Source: Pseudomonas sp. PH1b (GTDB lineage Bacteria > Pseudomonadota > Gammaproteobacteria > Pseudomonadales > Pseudomonadaceae). From it: a stretch of DNA of 64,000 nucleotides. Location: the NCBI RefSeq assembly GCF_000633395.1, contig NZ_AYMU01000018.1, forward strand, positions 1 through 64,000. Direction: 5' to 3'. The translations under genes were made by a program, and so were the position numbers. The first letter of the stretch is position 1. The number at the start of each line of letters is the position of its first letter. Positions 7,501 to 16,035 of this stretch are shown in pieces. Below the pieces are notes generated by a model. It was not told the origin of the DNA, searched no databases, and saw nothing but the letters and a program-made list of their open reading frames with translations.

Positions 7501-9171
7501 GTGAAACAGAACTCCCTAAACGGCTGGTTCAAAAGCGGCGCCCCCGGCGTCTGGATCAGCGGTGGCGCGGTGTCCATCGCGGTCATCATGACCATCGGCC
7601 TGCTGGCCGTGATCGCTGTGCGCGGCCTTGGCCACTTCTGGCCGGCGGACCTGGTGCATGCCAACTACGACGTGCCGGGCCAGGCCAACCATCTGGTTAT
7701 CGGTGAAGTGGTGCAGAAGGAAGAAGTGCCCCGCGCCCGGTTGAAGAGCGCCGGCTTGCCGGTGCCCGACCAGGGCCCGGAGTTCATGACTCGGGAGCTG
7801 ATCAAGGTCGGCAACCGTGACCTGAACGGCAACGACTTCACGTGGATCGTCGGCGAGTGGCTGACCAACCAGAGCTACCCCAAGGAACTGATGGCCATCG
7901 AGCGCCGTGAGTGGGGCAACTTCTACGGCTACCTGGTCAACGTCAAGGAAAACGGCAAGGTCGTCGCCGAGGGCGAGGCTGCCTGGCCCGAATTGCAGGC
8001 GCGGATCGAACGGGTGAACAAGCTGGCGGCCCAGCTCAAGAGCCTGGAGAAATCCGACATCGGTGCAATCAACGCCGGCCTGGAGCGCATCCGCCTGCAC
8101 GGTCGCAAGCTGGAACTGGACGGCAAGTTGGACGCTGCGGCGCAAGCCGACATGGACTCTGGGCGCGCCGAACTCAATGCCCGCTATCAGGACGTCGAGG
8201 CACGCCTGAGCGACCTGCACGCCCAGTTCAACCGCGACAGCCTGACCGCCCGCGATGCCAACGGCAAGGAAGTGGAGATCGGCCTGGGCAAGGTGGTTCA
8301 CGCCTACCAGCCGAATGCCATGGGCACCTTCACCAAGATCGGTTTCTACTTCAGCAAGGTCTGGGAATTCCTCAGCGACGACCCACGAGAAGCCAACACT
8401 GAAGGCGGGATTTTCCCGGCCATCTTCGGCACCGTGATGATGACCCTGATCATGGCCATGATCGTCACCCCGTTTGGCGTGCTGGCGGCGGTGTACCTGC
8501 GTGAATACGCCAAGCAGAACGCCCTGACCCGGGTGATCCGCATCGCCGTGAACAACCTGGCGGGGGTTCCGGCCATCGTCTACGGCGTGTTCGGCCTGGG
8601 CTTCTTCGTCTATGTGCTGGGTGGTTCGGTGGACCGTCTGTTCTTCCCCGAAGCCCTGCCGGCGCCGACCTTCGGCACCCCAGGCCTGCTCTGGGCCTCC
8701 CTGACCCTGGCGCTGCTGGCGGTGCCGGTGGTGATCGTGGCCACCGAGGAAGGCCTGGCGCGGATTCCCCGTACCGTGCGCGAGGGCTCCCTGGCCCTGG
8801 GCGCGACCAAGGCCGAGACCCTGTGGAAGATCGTGCTGCCCATGGCCAGCCCGGCGATGATGACCGGCATGATCCTCGCGGTGGCCCGCGCCGCCGGTGA
8901 AGTGGCGCCGCTGATGCTGGTGGGCGTGGTGAAACTGGCCCCGTCGCTGCCGCTGGACGGCAACTACCCGTACCTGCACCTGGACCAGAAGATCATGCAC
9001 CTGGGCTTCCACATCTACGACGTCGGCTTCCAGAGCCCCAACGTCGAGGCCGCGCGGCCGCTGGTGTACGCCACCGCGCTGCTGCTGGTACTGGTGATTG
9101 CGACGCTCAACCTGTCGGCGGTGTGGATCCGTAACCACCTGCGGGAAAAATACAAAGCGCTGGACAGCTAA
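7501..9171 (+). CDS. pstA: Phosphate ABC transporter permease PstA (long form)
   Basis: Partner permease of PstC in the inner membrane. The 556-residue protein starts with GTG at 7501, after AAAGGTAG. A membrane helix near residues 20-40 is followed by a large extra soluble region (about 45-290) containing a coiled-coil-like stretch. The permease domain from about 300 includes EGGIFPAIFGTVMMTLIMAM, NNLAGVPAIVYGVFGLGFF and the EAA loop EGSLALGATKAETLWKIVLP. The order pstC-pstA-pstB-phoU is conserved. A palindromic repeat fills the 102-bp gap before pstB. Confidence 0.92.
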   Translation: MKQNSLNGWFKSGAPGVWISGGAVSIAVIMTIGLLAVIAVRGLGHFWPADLVHANYDVPGQANHLVIGEVVQKEEVPRARLKSAGLPVPDQGPEFMTRELIKVGNRDLNGNDFTWIVGEWLTNQSYPKELMAIERREWGNFYGYLVNVKENGKVVAEGEAAWPELQARIERVNKLAAQLKSLEKSDIGAINAGLERIRLHGRKLELDGKLDAAAQADMDSGRAELNARYQDVEARLSDLHAQFNRDSLTARDANGKEVEIGLGKVVHAYQPNAMGTFTKIGFYFSKVWEFLSDDPREANTEGGIFPAIFGTVMMTLIMAMIVTPFGVLAAVYLREYAKQNALTRVIRIAVNNLAGVPAIVYGVFGLGFFVYVLGGSVDRLFFPEALPAPTFGTPGLLWASLTLALLAVPVVIVATEEGLARIPRTVREGSLALGATKAETLWKIVLPMASPAMMTGMILAVARAAGEVAPLMLVGVVKLAPSLPLDGNYPYLHLDQKIMHLGFHIYDVGFQSPNVEAARPLVYATALLLVLVIATLNLSAVWIRNHLREKYKALDS

Positions 9172-9173
9172 CG

Positions 9174-9256
9174 AAAGCTTTAAGCCACAAGCGGCAAGCT
9201 CCAAGCAGAGTGCCGCTTTGCCCTAACTTGCGGCTTGCAGCTAGAAGCTTGCAGCT
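9174..9256. repeat. AAGC/GCTT-rich palindromic repeat, pstA-pstB gap
   Basis: The region has CAAGCGGCAAGCTCCAAGC paired with GCGGCTTGCAGCTAGAAGC-type sequence, i.e. interleaved inverted copies of a GCTTGCAGCT unit. It is unlike the REPIN family above but shared with 10113-10202 and 17376-17457. Confidence 0.7.
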
Positions 9257-9273
9257 ACGAACGGAGTGAGACC

Positions 9274-10107
9274 ATGCAACACGAAACCCACACTCATGGC
9301 ATCAACATGTCCGCCCTGGGCCGCGACAAGCAGAGCCTGAGCCTGGAGCAGGAAACCGTGGCCATCGAAGTGCCCGGCCTGAGCCTGTTCTACGGTGAGA
9401 AACAAGCGCTGTTCGACGTCAGCATGAACATCCCCAAGCAGCGCGTGACCGCCTTCATCGGCCCGTCCGGCTGCGGCAAGTCGACCCTGCTGCGGACCTT
9501 CAACCGCATGAACGACCTGGTGGACGGCTGCCGTGTGGAAGGCGCCATCAACCTCTACGGCAGCAACATCTACCGCAAGGGCGAGGACGTGGCCGAGCTG
9601 CGTCGCCGGGTCGGCATGGTGTTCCAGAAGCCCAACCCGTTCCCCAAGACCATCTATGAAAACGTGGTCTACGGTCTGCGCATCCAGGGCATCAACAAGA
9701 AGCGCGTGCTCGACGAGGCCGTGGAATGGGCGCTCAAGGGCGCGGCGCTGTGGGATGAAGTCAAGGACCGCCTGCATGACTCGGCCCTGGGCCTGTCCGG
9801 CGGTCAGCAACAGCGTCTGGTGATTGCCCGGACCATCGCCGTGGAACCTGAGGTGCTGCTGCTGGATGAACCCTGCTCGGCCCTGGACCCGATCTCGACC
9901 CTGAAGGTCGAAGAGCTGATCTACGAACTGAAATCCAAGTTCACCATCGTCATCGTCACCCACAACATGCAACAGGCTGCCCGGGTGTCCGACTACACGG
10001 CGTTCATGTACATGGGCAAACTGGTGGAGTTCGGCGATACCGATACCCTGTTCACCAACCCGGCCAAGAAGCAGACCGAAGACTACATCACCGGCCGCTA
10101 TGGCTAG
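9274..10107 (+). CDS. pstB: Phosphate ABC transporter ATPase PstB
   Basis: Cytoplasmic ATPase that powers PstCA. The 277-residue protein shows Walker A GPSGCGKST (about residue 68), ABC signature LSGGQQQR, Walker B VLLLDEPCSALDP and the H-loop VIVTHNMQQAARVSD. The ATG at 9274 is preceded by ACGGAGTGAG; the open frame upstream of it runs through palindromic repeat sequence and is not coding. About 25 residues precede the conserved domain, a short extension. Repeats flank the gene on both sides. Confidence 0.95.
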   Translation: MQHETHTHGINMSALGRDKQSLSLEQETVAIEVPGLSLFYGEKQALFDVSMNIPKQRVTAFIGPSGCGKSTLLRTFNRMNDLVDGCRVEGAINLYGSNIYRKGEDVAELRRRVGMVFQKPNPFPKTIYENVVYGLRIQGINKKRVLDEAVEWALKGAALWDEVKDRLHDSALGLSGGQQQRLVIARTIAVEPEVLLLDEPCSALDPISTLKVEELIYELKSKFTIVIVTHNMQQAARVSDYTAFMYMGKLVEFGDTDTLFTNPAKKQTEDYITGRYG

Positions 10108-10112
10108 AAAGC

Positions 10113-10202
10113 AGCTGCAAGCCGCAAGCTTCAAGCGGCAAGTGAGAGCGGTTCAGGGTAACGACATAGATAGCTTGCAGCTTGTAGCTTGCAGCTCACA
10201 GC
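10113..10202. repeat. AAGC/GCTT-rich palindromic repeat, pstB-phoU gap
   Basis: GCTGCAAGCCGCAAGCTTCAAGCGGCAAG on the left is mirrored by GCTTGCAGCTTGTAGCTTGCAGC on the right, with a unique centre. It is the same family as 9174-9256. Confidence 0.75.
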
Positions 10203-10218
10203 TTTTGCGGAGCAAACC

Positions 10219-10980
10219 ATGATATCGAAGGAAGGTTTAACCCATCACATTTCCGCTCAGTTCAACGCCGAGCTTGAGGAAGTGCGCAGCCACCTGCTGG
10301 CCATGGGCGGATTGGTGGAGAAACAGGTCAATGACGCGGTCACCGCGCTGATCGAGGCCGACTCCGGGCTGGCCCAGCAGGTGCGCGAGATCGATGACCA
10401 GATCAACCAGATGGAGCGCAACATCGACGAGGAATGCCTGCGCATTCTCGCCCGTCGTCAGCCGGCGGCGTCCGACCTGCGGTTGATCATCAGCATCTCC
10501 AAGTCGGTGATCGACCTGGAGCGTATCGGCGACGAAGCCACCAAGATCGCCCGCCGGGCCATCCAGCTCTGTGAAGAGGGCGAGGCACCGCGCGGCTACG
10601 TGGAAGTGCGGCATATTGGCGATCAGGTGCGCAACATGGTGCGTGACGCCCTGGACGCTTTTGCCCGCTTCGATGCCGACCTGGCACTTTCCGTGGCCCA
10701 GTACGACAAGATCATCGACCGCGAATACAAGACTGCACTGCGTGAGCTGGCCACCTACATGATGGAAGACCCACGCTCTATCTCGCGGGTTCTGAGCATT
10801 ATCTGGGTGCTGCGCTCGTTGGAGCGGATCGGCGACCACGCGCGCAATATTTCCGAGCTGGTGATTTACCTGGTGCGCGGCACCGACGTGCGCCATCTGG
10901 GGCTCAAGCGCATGAAGGAAGAAGTTGAAGGCACAAGTGGCGAATCCGCTAATGTTCCGGATCAAGCTGACGATAAGTAA
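10219..10980 (+). CDS. phoU: Phosphate signalling protein PhoU
   Basis: PhoU links the Pst transporter to PhoR and keeps the Pho regulon off when phosphate is plentiful. The 253-residue, all-helical protein has the two typical repeats, with metal-site-like motifs DLERIGDEATKIARR (about 104) and SLERIGDHARNISELV (about 207). The ATG at 10219 has GCGGAG upstream; the frame before it lies in repeat sequence. A strong terminator follows, so this is the operon end. Confidence 0.95.
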   Translation: MISKEGLTHHISAQFNAELEEVRSHLLAMGGLVEKQVNDAVTALIEADSGLAQQVREIDDQINQMERNIDEECLRILARRQPAASDLRLIISISKSVIDLERIGDEATKIARRAIQLCEEGEAPRGYVEVRHIGDQVRNMVRDALDAFARFDADLALSVAQYDKIIDREYKTALRELATYMMEDPRSISRVLSIIWVLRSLERIGDHARNISELVIYLVRGTDVRHLGLKRMKEEVEGTSGESANVPDQADDK

Positions 10981-10996
10981 GAGTGCCCGAGAAGAG

Positions 10997-11023
10997 CGCC
11001 CGGCCTTTTGGCCGGGCGTTTTT
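10997..11023 (+). terminator. Intrinsic terminator of the pst-phoU operon
   Basis: A perfect 9-bp stem, CGCCCGGCC and GGCCGGGCG, with a TTTT loop is followed by a run of T (11019-11023). It lies 16 bp after the phoU stop. Confidence 0.95.
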
Positions 11024-11146
11024 GTTTGTGCTCCTCGAATTCGAAAAGCAGCACCCGCGAACGAAAAGTCCCGGCGTGACTGAAGAGTTTTGGCAAAGTG
11101 CCATCAGCCAGCGTTATGCTTGCCGGGATTTTTAAAGGGGTGGTCG

Positions 11147-12100
11147 ATGAGTAAGGTAAGTGTGTTGGTGGTGGATGACGCTTCGTTCATTCGTGACCTG
11201 GTGAAGAAGTGCCTGCGCAACTACTTCCCTGGCATCAAGATCGAAGACGCAATCAATGGCAAGAAGGCCCAGGCGATGCTGGCCCGGGAAGCGTTCGACC
11301 TGGTCCTGTGCGACTGGGAAATGCCGGAAATGTCCGGCCTCGAACTGCTGACTTGGTGCCGCGGGCAAGAGGCCCTGAAAACCATGCCGTTCGTCATGGT
11401 CACCAGCCGGGGCGACAAGGAAAACGTGGTGCAGGCGATCCAGGCCGGGGTGTCCGGTTATGTCAGCAAGCCCTTCACCAACGAGCAGCTGCTGACCAAG
11501 GTCAAGCAGGCGCTGAACAAGGTCGGCAAGCTCGACACCCTGATGAACAGCGCGCCGACCAAGATGAATTCGGCCTTCGGCAATGACTCCCTCAATGCCC
11601 TGACCGGCGGCAAGGCAACGGTGGTCGGCACCCCGCCCGCCGCCAACCCGTTTGCCAAGCCGGCAGCGGCTCCAGCCCCGGCCCCCAGCGCCGCGGCTCC
11701 GGCCCGTGGCCTGCTCAACAGCCCACCGGTCAAGGCAGCGGCTCCTGCAGCGGCCGCCGGTGGCGGTCGTGGCCAGGGCCAACTGCGCCTGTCGAGTGGC
11801 AATCAGCAGTGCGTGATCAAGGCCTTGAGCATCAAGGAGGCGCTGTTGGTGGTCAAACGCAGCGAGAACCTGCCGCAGGTGCTGGAGAGCGCGGTGCTGG
11901 ACCTGGAGCAGGGCGACAACGCCGAAGTGGCACGGTTGAACGGCTACCTGCATGCGGTGGTGGCCTTCGAGCCCAAGCCCGACAGCGAGTGGCTGCAACT
12001 GACGTTCCGCTTTGTCGATCAGGATGCGCAGAAACTGGACTACATCTCGCGGCTGATCGCTCGCGGCACGGCGCAGAAGCACTTCGTTCCAGGGGCCTGA
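11147..12100 (+). CDS. Response regulator with a C-terminal PilZ-like domain
   Basis: A 317-residue cytosolic protein. Residues 1-125 form a receiver domain: acidic pair in VVDDA, phospho-Asp in LVLCDWEMPEMSG, Thr/Ser in VTSRG and Lys in VSKPF. An Ala/Pro-rich linker (about 155-205) joins a final domain of about 105 residues (from GQGQLRLSSGNQ) that I cannot place firmly; its strand pattern resembles PilZ-like domains. There is no DNA-binding domain. ATG 11147 follows AAAGGGG. P. aeruginosa has a response regulator at the same place next to phoU (PA5364, from memory). No kinase gene is adjacent. Confidence 0.8.
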   Translation: MSKVSVLVVDDASFIRDLVKKCLRNYFPGIKIEDAINGKKAQAMLAREAFDLVLCDWEMPEMSGLELLTWCRGQEALKTMPFVMVTSRGDKENVVQAIQAGVSGYVSKPFTNEQLLTKVKQALNKVGKLDTLMNSAPTKMNSAFGNDSLNALTGGKATVVGTPPAANPFAKPAAAPAPAPSAAAPARGLLNSPPVKAAAPAAAAGGGRGQGQLRLSSGNQQCVIKALSIKEALLVVKRSENLPQVLESAVLDLEQGDNAEVARLNGYLHAVVAFEPKPDSEWLQLTFRFVDQDAQKLDYISRLIARGTAQKHFVPGA

Positions 12101-12602
12101 GGCTTTCCTTGCCCTGATGGCTGAACCGGAGCCTGGGGCGTGCAAGAGTGCTTGGTCGCTGCGCAGGGGCGCGGCTTGGAAGTGGTCCCTGTCATGCCAG
12201 GGGCCATCAGGCCGATCTAGGCCGTTGGCGCTCGGGCCATCCGGTCCCCTCAAGGCCCTGGGTCATGGCACGCTTGCCAAGGTGTGCCGTGAATCATTGC
12301 TCCATTGGCCGTGACCAGAATCCACCCCGGCAGGCCCTGGGTCCTGCCGATCACCCTGAACGCTACGCGCCGACTTGCCGATCAATGCGAGTGCCCATGA
12401 GGGTGCGGCCGGAAACCTGCTGAAAACACTTTCCTGCCGGCCGCCCTGGCGCAGAAATGAGCGCGGTCAGCGGCGCATTGCCCAAGCCCCGCAGCGCTCG
12501 ACGGACAAGCGCTAGCAAGGACCGGAAGCCGCCAGCGGCAAGGTCTTGGGCGCAGCGCCCGGCTGTTGGCGCCGTACGTCCGATTGATTTCCTTAGGCTT
12601 GC
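12101..12602. other. Intergenic region before the toxin-antitoxin pair
   Basis: About 500 bp with no supported gene. Short open frames exist but lack ribosome-binding sites and any recognisable family. The region is GC-rich until about 12590, then turns sharply AT-rich before the palindrome at 12603. It may be decayed or inserted sequence that came with the toxin-antitoxin genes. Confidence 0.5.
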
Positions 12603-12624
12603 TTTATATCTATTTAGATATAAA
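12603..12624. promoter_or_regulatory. AT-rich palindrome upstream of higBA-like genes (candidate operator)
   Basis: Arms TTTATATCT and AGATATAAA are perfectly complementary (9 bp) around an ATTT centre, an AT island in GC-rich DNA. It lies about 118 bp upstream of the toxin gene. HTH antitoxins usually bind palindromes near their own promoter, so this is a candidate autoregulatory site. Confidence 0.5.
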
Positions 12625-12741
12625 TTGCAGGGGGTGCTTCACCTCATTCATCACCTTCGGCCACGCCTTGAAACAACCCGGCGCGGTTTGTCTGGACGGT
12701 CTTGATTAGCCTTCCTCCTGGTCAGTCACAGGAGAAGTTCA

Positions 12742-13077
12742 ATGCCAAGGCACAAGGATGTGGTGTTTGTCGGGAGCGCGCTCCGGGATCTCAGGGCGTT
12801 CCCCCTGGAGGCTCGCAGGGCGGCAGGTTATCAACTGGATCTGTTGCAGCAGGGCGAGCAGCCCTATGACTGCCGATCAGTGAAAACCATCGGGCCGGGG
12901 GTATTCGAGATCCGCATCAATGAGGACTCAGGGGCGTTTCGGGTGTTTTATGTGGTCAGGCGAGCGGCGGCGATCTATGTGCTGCATGCGGTGCGCAAGA
13001 CTACCCGCAAGACCGAAGCGCGGGATATCGAGCTGGCTCGCGCCAGATTTCAGGAAACAGGTTCACACCATGACTGA
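12742..13077 (+). CDS. higB: RelE/HigB-like toxin (phage Gp49-like family)
   Basis: A 111-residue basic protein. The order of features (basic N-terminus, AGYQLDLLQQGEQP, SVKTIGPGVFEIRI, FRVFYVVRRAAAIYVLHAVRKTTRKT) is that of the Gp49-like branch of RelE-superfamily mRNA-cleaving toxins. ATG 12742 follows CAGGAGAAG. It overlaps the antitoxin start by 8 bp and precedes it, the order found in HigBA-type modules. It sits between genes that are neighbours in P. aeruginosa, as I recall, so the pair is probably acquired. Toxicity is inferred. Confidence 0.85.
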   Translation: MPRHKDVVFVGSALRDLRAFPLEARRAAGYQLDLLQQGEQPYDCRSVKTIGPGVFEIRINEDSGAFRVFYVVRRAAAIYVLHAVRKTTRKTEARDIELARARFQETGSHHD

Positions 13078-13384
13078 CTCACTCGTGACACAGCGGTTCG
13101 CCAGTGTCTGGGATGCCCTTGAGGCGACCCCCCAGGAAGCCGCCAACATGCGCCTGCGGGCCAGGCTGATGCTGGAACTGGGCAAGACCGTGCAGGCCTG
13201 GGGCGTCTCGCAGAAGGAAGCGGCCAAGCGCCTCAATATCACTCAGCCGCGGCTCAACGATGTGCTTAGCGGTAAGATCAACAAGTTTTCCCTCGACGCG
13301 CTGGTCAACCTGTCCGAAGCCGCCCACCTGGGACTGGAGATCAGCTTTGAAGGGCCAGGTCCGGAACCCCTGGCGCCGGCCTGA
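13070..13384 (+). CDS. higA: HTH antitoxin (XRE family, HigA-like)
   Basis: A 104-residue protein with a helix-turn-helix at about residues 40-70 (WGVSQKEAAKRLNITQPRLNDVLSGKINKF), the DUF1896/XRE-type fold that pairs with Gp49-like toxins. I chose ATG 13070, which overlaps the toxin stop codon and implies translational coupling; the frame stays open upstream inside the toxin gene but lacks a start with support. It should neutralise the toxin and repress the operon, possibly through the palindrome at 12603-12624. Confidence 0.85.
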   Translation: MTDSLVTQRFASVWDALEATPQEAANMRLRARLMLELGKTVQAWGVSQKEAAKRLNITQPRLNDVLSGKINKFSLDALVNLSEAAHLGLEISFEGPGPEPLAPA

Positions 13385-13445
13385 TTCATACAAGCTCCAT
13401 ATCAGGCTGTTAGCTTGCTTTCACCCCCTGCCAAGAAGCTACTGA

Positions 13446-14342
13446 ATGTTTGTGCGCCTGCTGTTTTTCTGTGGACTGTCATTGGTCGCCACCTCGCTGG
13501 CGGCCATGACTATCTACAAGTCCACCGACGCCAACGGTGTGGTGTCCTACAGCGACCGGCCTTCGCCGGGAGCGCGGGAGTTCGTGTTCCGCGATCGCAT
13601 GGTCGAGCACCTGGAGCGCCAGGTGCGCCTGGATATCCAGAAGGGCAGGGGTGTGGACAGCGTCTATGTGCGCAATGACCTGTATGCGCCGGTGGAGATC
13701 GAGCTGGGCTTTGCCGGGCTGAACAATGTCAGCGGTGCGCCTGGGCAGCCGATCCGCCGGGTTCTGCCGGCCCGCAGCAGACTGCGCCTGGCGCTGCTCA
13801 CGGCGACCCGCGGCGATCAGCCCTTCAGCTATGCCCCCAGGTTCCGTTATTCCCTGGGCGACCCTGCAGGGGCCGCCCAGGCCTATCGCTATCCGCTGCC
13901 CTGGCGTGGTGGGCCGTTCCGCCTGACTCAGGGTGCCAATGGCCAGTACAGCCATTTCAGCCCCAAGAGCCGTTATGCCATGGATATCGCCATGCCTGAG
14001 GGCACGCCGATCATCGCCGCTCGAAGCGGCACCGTGGTGAAGACTGAAAACGCCCAGAGCGGGCGAGGCAACAACCCGGCGGGCAACTTTGTCCGGGTGC
14101 TGCACGAGGACGGCACCATGGGCGTGTACCTGCACCTCAAGCAAGGGTCGGTGAGCGTGCGTGAGGGGCAGCGAGTGGTGGTGGGCAGTGCCCTGGGGTT
14201 GTCGGGCAATACGGGCAACAGCAGCGGGCCGCACCTGCATTTTGTGGTGCAGCGCAATACCGGGCTGGGGTTAGTGTCGATCCCGTATCAGTTCAATCAG
14301 CCGGTGGGCAGCCTGCCGAACTTCGCCTTGGGCAAGCAGTGA
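13446..14342 (+). CDS. M23 family metallopeptidase with N-terminal DUF4124 domain
   Basis: A 298-residue exported protein. A signal peptide (to about residue 20) is followed by a DUF4124-like segment (IYKSTDANGVVSYSDRPSPGA) and a C-terminal LytM/M23 domain with SRYAMDIAMPEGTPI, GTMGVYLHLKQGSV and the zinc-binding SSGPHLHFVVQ. The His five residues before SRYAMD (YSHFSPKS) probably provides the first zinc ligand, as in the YAxD subgroup. It should cut peptidoglycan cross-bridges or act in outer-envelope turnover. P. aeruginosa has a similar gene at this place (PA5363, from memory). The start has a weak ribosome-binding site (AAGAAG). Confidence 0.85.
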   Translation: MFVRLLFFCGLSLVATSLAAMTIYKSTDANGVVSYSDRPSPGAREFVFRDRMVEHLERQVRLDIQKGRGVDSVYVRNDLYAPVEIELGFAGLNNVSGAPGQPIRRVLPARSRLRLALLTATRGDQPFSYAPRFRYSLGDPAGAAQAYRYPLPWRGGPFRLTQGANGQYSHFSPKSRYAMDIAMPEGTPIIAARSGTVVKTENAQSGRGNNPAGNFVRVLHEDGTMGVYLHLKQGSVSVREGQRVVVGSALGLSGNTGNSSGPHLHFVVQRNTGLGLVSIPYQFNQPVGSLPNFALGKQ

Positions 14343-14533
14343 ACAGGAGCGGGTGTCGAGGCCTGCTGACGGGGATCGGGACTCTGGCAGGGTTGCTGCC
14401 CGCCGCCGCGTCGCCAGCCGCGAGCGGCGCGTAGCGCGGTTTTCAGGCCGGGCCAGGCGCCGTGGGCTGCATCAGCGGGGTTGCACGGCTTTGCCGGCAG
14501 GGGGCGCTCGGGGCGGCTGCCGGCAGGGTGTGT

Positions 14534-15874
14534 TCAGTCGAGCATCAGGACCTTGGCCAGGATGATCTTCGGCCCCTTCATCTTCTTGATGATGATGCGC
14601 AGGCCTTCGACTTCCAGCACCTCTTCCTCTTCCGGCACCCGTTTCAGGGTCTCGTAGACCAGGCCGGCGAGGGTTTCGGCCTCGATATGGTCCAGGTCGA
14701 TGCCCAGCAGGCGTTCGACCTTGAACAGCGGCGTGTCACCACGCACCAGCAGCTTGCCGGGCTGGTAGGCGAGGATGCCGCGCTCGGTCTTGCGGTGTTC
14801 GTCCTGGATGTCACCCACCAGCACTTCCAGCACGTCTTCCATGGTCAGGTAGCCGATCACCTTGCCGTCGGCTTCTTCCACCAGGGCGAAGTGCGAACCG
14901 CCCTTGCGGAACTGCTCCAGCAACTGCGACAGCGGCAGGTGGCGCGAGACGCGCTCCAGCGGACGGGTCAGCTCGGCCAGGTTGAACGACTCGGGAATGT
15001 GATCCAGGGCCGCCAGTTCCAGCAGCAGGTCCTTGATGTGCAGCAAGCCGACGAATTCGTTGCGCTCGCTGTCGTAGACCGGGTAGCGGCTGAACTTGTG
15101 GCGACGGAACAGGGCGAGGATCTCCTTGAGCGGCGCGTTGTATTCGACGCTGATCAGGTCTTCCCGGGAGTTGGCCCAGTCCACCACTTCCAGCTCGCCC
15201 ATTTCCACCGCCGAGGCCAGCACGCGCATGCCCTGGTCACTGGGGTCCTGGCCACGGCTGGAGTGCAGGATCAGCTTGAGTTCCTCGCGGCTGTAATGGT
15301 GTTCGTGGTGCGGGCCGGGCTCGCCCTGGCCGGCGATGCGCAGGATGGTGTTGGCGCTGGCGTTGAGCAGGTAGATCGCCGGGTACATCAGCCAGTAGAA
15401 CAGGTACAGCGGCACCGCCGTCCACAGCGACAGCAGCTCGGGCTTGCGGATCGCCCAGGACTTGGGCGCCAGCTCGCCGACCACGATGTGCAGATAGGAA
15501 ATGATGAAGAACGCGGTGAAGAACGACACCCCGCGGATCACTTCCGGAGAGCTCACGCCGATTGCGCCCAAGAGCGGTTCCAGCAGGTGGGCGAAGGCCG
15601 GCTCACCGACCCAGCCCAGGCCCAGGGAGGCCAGGGTGATGCCCAGCTGGCAGGCCGAGAGGTAGGCATCGAGCTGGTTATGCACGGTGCGCAGGATCTG
15701 CCCGCGCCAGCCGTTCTTGTGGGCGATGGCCTCGACCCGGGTCGAGCGCAGCTTGACCATGGCGAACTCGGCGGCAACGAAAAAGCCGTTGAGCAATACC
15801 AGGATCAGAGCAAAAAGAATCATGCCGAAGTCGGCGAACAGAGACGCGAGGGTAAAACCAGGGGAAGGGTCCAT
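14534..15874 (-). CDS. CorC/HlyC-type transporter-associated membrane protein (CNNM + CBS domains)
   Basis: A 446-residue inner-membrane protein. The N-terminal CNNM (DUF21) domain with about three membrane helices contains LNGFFVAAEFAMVKLRSTRVE, and VGELAPKSWAIRKPE follows. Two CBS domains (about 205-325) are followed by a CorC_HlyC domain with a late IKKMKG stretch. Family members are linked to Mg2+/Co2+ handling; the old name hemolysin is misleading. I chose ATG 15874 (MDPSPG) rather than an upstream in-frame start at 15946, because family similarity begins there. Confidence 0.85.
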   Translation of the reverse strand: MDPSPGFTLASLFADFGMILFALILVLLNGFFVAAEFAMVKLRSTRVEAIAHKNGWRGQILRTVHNQLDAYLSACQLGITLASLGLGWVGEPAFAHLLEPLLGAIGVSSPEVIRGVSFFTAFFIISYLHIVVGELAPKSWAIRKPELLSLWTAVPLYLFYWLMYPAIYLLNASANTILRIAGQGEPGPHHEHHYSREELKLILHSSRGQDPSDQGMRVLASAVEMGELEVVDWANSREDLISVEYNAPLKEILALFRRHKFSRYPVYDSERNEFVGLLHIKDLLLELAALDHIPESFNLAELTRPLERVSRHLPLSQLLEQFRKGGSHFALVEEADGKVIGYLTMEDVLEVLVGDIQDEHRKTERGILAYQPGKLLVRGDTPLFKVERLLGIDLDHIEAETLAGLVYETLKRVPEEEEVLEVEGLRIIIKKMKGPKIILAKVLMLD

Positions 15875-16035
15875 GATGGAGTTTTGCGGGTTCCGTGTGT
15901 TCGAAAAAGAAGGAAATGCAGTGCCTGAAAGGCAGGCACAAGTCACGCAATGTAGCGGCTGACAGGGCGATTGCCTAGGGGTTGTCGACGTTTACGGCCT
16001 GTTGCCAGACCTCCGCAACCCCGTGCAGAGCGCTG

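Noticed and set aside
12117..12705. Short open frames between the response regulator and the toxin gene
   Set aside because: No ribosome-binding sites, no signal or domain patterns and odd composition; treated as non-coding.
13446..14342. Inactive M23 peptidase because the usual HxxxD motif reads RYAMD
   Set aside because: This subgroup often has the zinc His a few residues earlier (YSHFSPKS), and HLHF is intact, so activity remains likely.
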